From Heracleum sosnowskyi (Eukaryota; Streptophyta; Magnoliopsida; Apiales; Apiaceae), in contig CM061239.1 in NCBI GenBank assembly GCA_030848705.1, positions 82,752,363-82,816,362 of the forward strand: a stretch of DNA of 64,000 nt, read 5' to 3'. This document shows positions 59,830-64,000 of the stretch, piece after piece; within the stretch, counting starts at the first letter, position 1, and each line of letters begins with the position of its first letter. A model generated the notes under the pieces. It was not told the origin of the DNA, did no database searches, and saw nothing but the letters and a program-made list of their open reading frames with translations. Position numbers and translations under genes: made by a program.

Positions 59830-61059
59830 ATGTTGAAAAATCACCCAAAATTGAAGAAATTCCTCTACTTGTATCCTCGGCCAGGTTTAGGCCTCATACA
59901 CAGACACCCACTTGATAGTATATACATACAAACACATAGCTATGTGAATGTGTACATGAAATGGAAGAAAGATACAAACTTTGATACAATTGAGTCCATT
60001 AACAAGTCCATTGAGCTCAAACCCTTGATTTCTCTCAAGAATTGTATTGCAAATTCACCAAATGGTTGCATTCCAATTTCAGATGTTTCTAAAAGGGCTC
60101 TTCAATTAGATGTTCCTTTTAAAGTTGCGAGGTTTCTTAGATTATACCCTTCTGTTTTTCAGGAGTTTATTGGTCCTAATTTTAATCTTCCTTGGTTTAA
60201 GTTAACCCGAAAAGCGATTGAGTTAGATCAACAAGAGAAAGCTATTTATAGGGATTTTAGAGATGATATACAATGTAGGTTGAAGAAATTTGTACTTATG
60301 AGTGGTGAGAAGAGATTGCCATTGAAGATAATTAGGGGAATGCAGTGGTATTTGGGTTTACCTGATGAATATTTAGATGATCCCGAAAAGAATCTTGATG
60401 GGTGTTTTAGGATTGTGAGTATGGAAGATGGGTTGAAGGGTTTAGCTGTTGAATGTGAGGAAAAGGTTTTGTCTTTTGTTCAGCGGAATGCGATGAGGAG
60501 TGGTGGTTGTGATGGGAGACTGATGGAAGTGGTTGAATTTCCGCTTTTTCCAACTAAGGGTATGAGGTTGAAGAGGAAGATTGGTGATTGGTTTGATAAA
60601 TTTCAAGAGGTACCATATGTTTCACCCTATGAGGAATATTGGGGGTTGGATTCGGATAGTGATGTGGCGGAGAAACGGGTTGTGGGCGTGCTCCATGAAA
60701 TGCTTGGTTTGTTTGTTGAGCATGCTGCTGAGAGGAAGAAACTTTTATGCTTGAAGAAGTATATGGGTTTGCCACAGAAGTTTCATAAGGTATTCGAGAG
60801 ACATCCGTATATATTTTATTTATCGTTAATGAACAAGACTTGCACTACAATTCTAAAAGAACCTTATTGTGATGAGTTATCGATAGAGGCACATCCTCTT
60901 TTAAAAATCAGAAAAAAGTATATTGATCTCATGAAAGAATCCACAGTTATCTTAAAAAGGAGGCGTTTCAAAAATCAGTTTAGACAACAAAATCATAATT
61001 CGAATCAGGATACGGGTTCTCCACATGACTGCAACACTGAAGCAGTAGCACGTAATTGA
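59830..61059 (+). CDS. WTF9: PORR-domain organelle RNA-binding protein, WTF9-like
   Basis: Intronless 409-codon gene starting at ATG 59830. The N-terminal 36 residues are basic and lack acidic clusters, consistent with an organelle presequence. The plant organelle RNA recognition (PORR) domain runs from about residue 38 (SYVNVYMKWKKD) to about 370, with LKPLISLKNCI, VARFLRLYPSVFQEF, GMQWYLGLPDEYL, EFPLFPTKGMRLKRK and VGVLHEMLGLFVEHAAERKK blocks. PORR proteins bind organelle introns and promote splicing; the Arabidopsis protein WTF9 acts on mitochondrial group II introns (family knowledge). The length is normal and no lesion is visible. A six-codon upstream ORF starts at 59796. It could instead be a close WTF9 paralogue. 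Confidence 0.88.
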   Translation: MLKNHPKLKKFLYLYPRPGLGLIHRHPLDSIYIQTHSYVNVYMKWKKDTNFDTIESINKSIELKPLISLKNCIANSPNGCIPISDVSKRALQLDVPFKVARFLRLYPSVFQEFIGPNFNLPWFKLTRKAIELDQQEKAIYRDFRDDIQCRLKKFVLMSGEKRLPLKIIRGMQWYLGLPDEYLDDPEKNLDGCFRIVSMEDGLKGLAVECEEKVLSFVQRNAMRSGGCDGRLMEVVEFPLFPTKGMRLKRKIGDWFDKFQEVPYVSPYEEYWGLDSDSDVAEKRVVGVLHEMLGLFVEHAAERKKLLCLKKYMGLPQKFHKVFERHPYIFYLSLMNKTCTTILKEPYCDELSIEAHPLLKIRKKYIDLMKESTVILKRRRFKNQFRQQNHNSNQDTGSPHDCNTEAVARN

Positions 61060-61344
61060 ACTAGAACTTTACAGGTGAACATGATGCAGGTGCATAAAGT
61101 TCTAATCAACCGGAAGCTCTGTAAAGATCTAGTTGCCTAATAGTTATTTCCTACGAGGAAATCAAATATAATCAGCATACAAGATTATTGGTAACTCTTC
61201 CTACTTGGTGCCTGATGCAATAATCTTTTTTTTGATAACTTTGGTACGTAAAGAGTTTCATGTCTCTCAAGGAAAGTTACGGTCTGATAATAAAAATAAT
61301 TTCGAACAATAGTGCACTGCTCCATTGCATTAGTAAATTTGATG
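61060..61344 (+). other. Region after the PORR gene
   Basis: No coding sequence. Probably 3' untranslated region; TTTACAGGTGAAC near 61070 resembles a splice acceptor, but no intron can be shown. Confidence 0.35.
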
Positions 61345-61875
61345 CTATCGACTCCTTACTAAAGATCGCATGATCTCTTTTGGTATGAGAGTTGATCCTA
61401 CTTGTGTGCTTTGTAGCAGTTCGGAATCAGTGCATCATTTATACTCGTCCTGTCCTTATTTCGATCTCATTAGGCGTGCTAGCCCTGTTTCTTTTAATTC
61501 AGATTGGAGGGAGTGCCAGCAAGGGAATTTTTTCAGTGTCAATATCTCAAAAATTTAGAAGCAGATTATATGTCACTGTAGCAGTAGATTATGTTTGGAA
61601 GGAGAGGAATTTTCGTTTGCACAATGCTGGGAAAAGTCACCCAACTCTAGTTGCTATCCAGGAGATTAAAAGAATTGTAAAAGAGAAACTCTTTTCTTGT
61701 ACCAGCTTTAAAAAACATGTAGCCAAAGACAGAACTGTTTTATTTATGTTGCTCTAATTGTTTGAGCTTTAGTCTTTTCGGTGCTTAGCCTCATGTTTTA
61801 GCTTATATTTGCGGGGTATGCTCCTAGACTTTGTACTTTGTTTTTTTGTGGTATAATATTATTTAATTAGTAAAA
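61345..61875 (+). pseudogene. LINE 3' end (zinc-binding RT tail)
   Basis: Encodes DRMISFGMRVDPTCVLCSS with HHLYSSCPYF, the CxxC...H...C zinc-binding tail of plant L1 polyproteins (zf-RVT). A frameshift near 61545 separates it from VDYVWKERNFRLHNAG, the usual C-terminus. A short untranslated tail and an A-rich run at 61872-61880 follow. It is a 5'-truncated insertion. Confidence 0.82.
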
Positions 61876-62511
61876 AAAACTGTCTATTTTTTAAGTTACA
61901 GCCAATAAGCTGGAGTAGCTTAGTTCTTAGAGCATTAGCCTGTTATTGTTTTCTAATATTTTTTTATTTGGTTTTTCTCGATTTTTGAATAAATCTTAAA
62001 CTATTAGTCGAGCCTATTCGATTTTCATTAAACCTTCTGCACATATTAGTTGCACAACAGAATACATCCACATGTCGGAGGAAAAACCCTATTTGTGCCT
62101 GTTAAGTGCAGAGAGTAAGGCTAATCCACACCTAATAGTTGCAGACTGTATGGATAGGAGTACTTACTGCCCACCTGTCCACCACCTATTCAGATGTGGT
62201 TATTTCTCGAAAGGCCGAAGATCTGATATGCACTTAAGATTGGTTAAGTGAATGTGGAAGCTTTTGTTGATCTGCAAGAAGAACCACCAGGAGACTACAA
62301 AAATATGGAATATCGCAAGGTAACTTTATTATTTTCTCTTTATCTTACTTTTGACTTATTCGAGAAATTGTTCTGATATTTTTCATTTCATATGATTTAA
62401 AGAAGAACCCAAGGATATGTTCAAGCTTTTTGATGAATGTGTAACTGATAAGTATCTTTCAAAAGTTTGCTCCACTACCCTACTACAAGTCTGCAATTTA
62501 TGTTCTAGCTT
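61876..62511. other. Unassigned stretch
   Basis: A possible exon-like piece near 62249-62317 ends at CGCAAG followed by GTAACT, and another near 62400-62470 follows a pyrimidine-rich run. They are too short to name and may be coincidence. No other feature seen. Confidence 0.25.
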
Positions 62512-62513
62512 TA

Positions 62514-62878
62514 AGAGGCCGTTTGGGTAAACTTTAAATTGTTGCTTATGACTTAAAGTTGCTTAAAGTGATAAGCGTAAAGTGAAAATTATCTGTTTGG
62601 GTAATTTTGTATTATGACTAACTTATGAGTTATTAAAAAATTTAAAATAAAAATAAATTTAATGAATAGTACATTTGAATGATAATATTAACTTTTATTT
62701 TATAAAATCACAAAAATAAAATAAGTTGTTCAAAAAAGTACCTCATATCAACTTCTAGCTTTAAGTTGTTTTTTTAACTTCAAGTCATTTTCTGACTTAT
62801 TACACAAACAGACGTTTTTCAACTTAAAGTCAAATATCACTTTAAGCCCCTACTTAAAGTGATTGCCAAACAAGCTCT
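62514..62878. mobile_element. MITE with AGAGGCCGTTTGG ends
   Basis: Termini AGAGGCCGTTTGG and CCAAACAAGCTCT (inverted, with mismatches), flanked by TA on both sides. Inverted similarity of the ACTTAAAGT type extends inward. About 365 bases, non-coding; superfamily uncertain. Confidence 0.7.
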
Positions 62879-62886
62879 TAGTTATA

Positions 62887-63672
62887 CTAGCTTAAAACCT
62901 GTGTGATGCACGGATTGTTTGTAATAATTGTTATTTTATTATTTACGTTTTAATATTTTATTAGTTGCATTTGTTAAAAAATAAGTAGTCATGTTAAAAT
63001 AGGTAAACTTTTTTAAATAATTAAAAGCATTAAAATAGATCTTAAAATAAATAAGTAAGGGTTTGTTCATGATATTTTTGGAAAAGGAGAGGTTAAGAAA
63101 AAATAGAAAAGGCTAACATGTTTTAGTTGAAAAAGTTAATTGCATGTAATATTTTTGGAAAAGGAGGTGGTTTTGTCAGAAAAAATATAAATAGTAATGT
63201 GTTTTAGCTGAAAAAGGTAATTGGTTATAAATAGGTAACGTTAGTATTTAATAATATTCTTTTATAGATAACTAAGGGTAATTAAGTAAAAACACGAATT
63301 ACCAAAAAATTGTACCGACCAACTGACCAAACTTTTAATGTTTCGTCTTTAATAATACAGTATAGATAGATAGTGTATGATATTTTAGCGAAAGATATAG
63401 TAGAGGGTCTATTAATGGTCGGAATATATAGTATAACTGGAATTTTTAGGAATTCGAAAATCCAATATTAAAGATTGAAAGATGTAGTATAATTGATACT
63501 TTTAGGTGTGTTTATAAAAGATGATATGTTTTAATTAAAAGGTAACGCGTTTTATTAGAAAAGGCAATCGATCAGTTACTTTTTTTTATTTAATAATTAG
63601 ATAAAGGACCGAAAACCGGAAAACCAGAAAATCAAAACTTTCAATGTTTCGGCTATTATATAATAGTATAGA
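62887..63672 (-). mobile_element. Helitron-like non-autonomous element
   Basis: Read on the minus strand it begins TCTATACTATTATATAATAG after an A and ends AAGCTAG before a T, the A|TC...CTAG|T arrangement of Helitrons. Near the 3' end CCGTG and CACAGG can form a short imperfect hairpin. A second copy of the 5' end pattern lies inside near 63331-63372, suggesting a nested or duplicated end. No coding sequence. Confidence 0.65.
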
Positions 63673-64000
63673 TGTATTTCAATCAGACTCTGATCTGACT
63701 TTCTATGTCCGTTAGTATTTGGTAAATCCCACCATACGTTTTTCTGTCCAGAGATTTCTAGAGTATTTTTATTAATATACTCTTCTTCTGTTACTGTTGC
63801 CTTGGCAGATGATAGTAATTAGTTACTGCTGGAAACTGGTTTGTGTTGTTATTTTGTTACTGCTGCAGCCTGATGGCACAGGGCAATTACAATCTGAACT
63901 GAATAAATGTCAGCTGAATTGGTAAAGTTGCAGTCTGAATAAAATGTCAGCTGATTTGGTATTCTTTAAAAAAAAAAAAAAGGCAGCCAGGTACTTGTTT
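63673..64000. other. Unassigned right edge
   Basis: No coding sequence seen. A 14-base A run at about 63968 and two CAGTCTGAAT/CAATCTGAACT repeats with AATGTCAGCTGA are the only structure. Confidence 0.3.

Overview
This window is nuclear DNA from a flowering plant with a large, repeat-rich genome. The evidence is Ty1/copia and Ty3/gypsy LTR retrotransposons, Stowaway-type and other MITEs, plant LINE remnants, a Helitron-like element and one plant-specific PORR-domain gene. The gene and element types fit a core eudicot, perhaps an asterid, but I cannot name the species. Only one ordinary host gene is visible: an intronless PORR gene resembling WTF9 at 59830-61059. Nearly everything to its left is nested retrotransposon.

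Layout. 1-3987 is the 3' part of a very long Gypsy-type LTR inserted into a decayed Copia element (Copia A, 3988-8595). A second Copia element (Copia 1, 8675-14725) follows; its gag has an early stop and a frameshift, and its pol is cut off in the reverse transcriptase/RNase H region. At 14726 begins a Sirevirus-like family whose LTRs start TGTAAAGCATAATG. It includes a plus-strand copy with a giant extra ORF (N1, 14726-25811, split by a 4.7 kb solo LTR with target duplication ATCAC). Its 3' LTR also serves as the 5' LTR of a gag-pol unit (Copia 2, 25814-31507). Three minus-strand relatives are nested in one another: N2 (32353-39238), N4 (39239-41391 plus 52190-52608) inserted in N2's gag, and N3 (41392-52189, target duplication GATCT) inserted in N4's extra ORF. 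From 52609 a long Gypsy-type LTR is itself split by a MITE, which is split by a 2.9 kb non-autonomous LTR element full of tandem arrays (53200-56114). The PORR gene lies at the right edge, followed by a LINE 3' end, another MITE and a Helitron-like element.

The most interesting theme is the extra ORF, called aORF here. Four copies (N1, N2, N3, N4) lie in the position where some Sireviruses carry an envelope-like gene, between pol and the 3' LTR. None looks like an envelope: I see no signal peptide or membrane span. They look like very long (about 1,250-1,500 codons) charged, partly coiled-coil proteins with basic clusters. Two sequence classes share an N-terminal helical motif. In two copies a polypyrimidine-CAG acceptor-like site and a TATA-like box are conserved just upstream. 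N3 has LTRs about 99% identical although its gag-pol is wrecked, so it probably moved using proteins from other copies.

Each LTR family also has its own short CpG-containing motif repeated in both orientations. Copia 1 has the same motif inside its gag and pol coding sequence. All alignments were done by eye; family names for lineages are inference.
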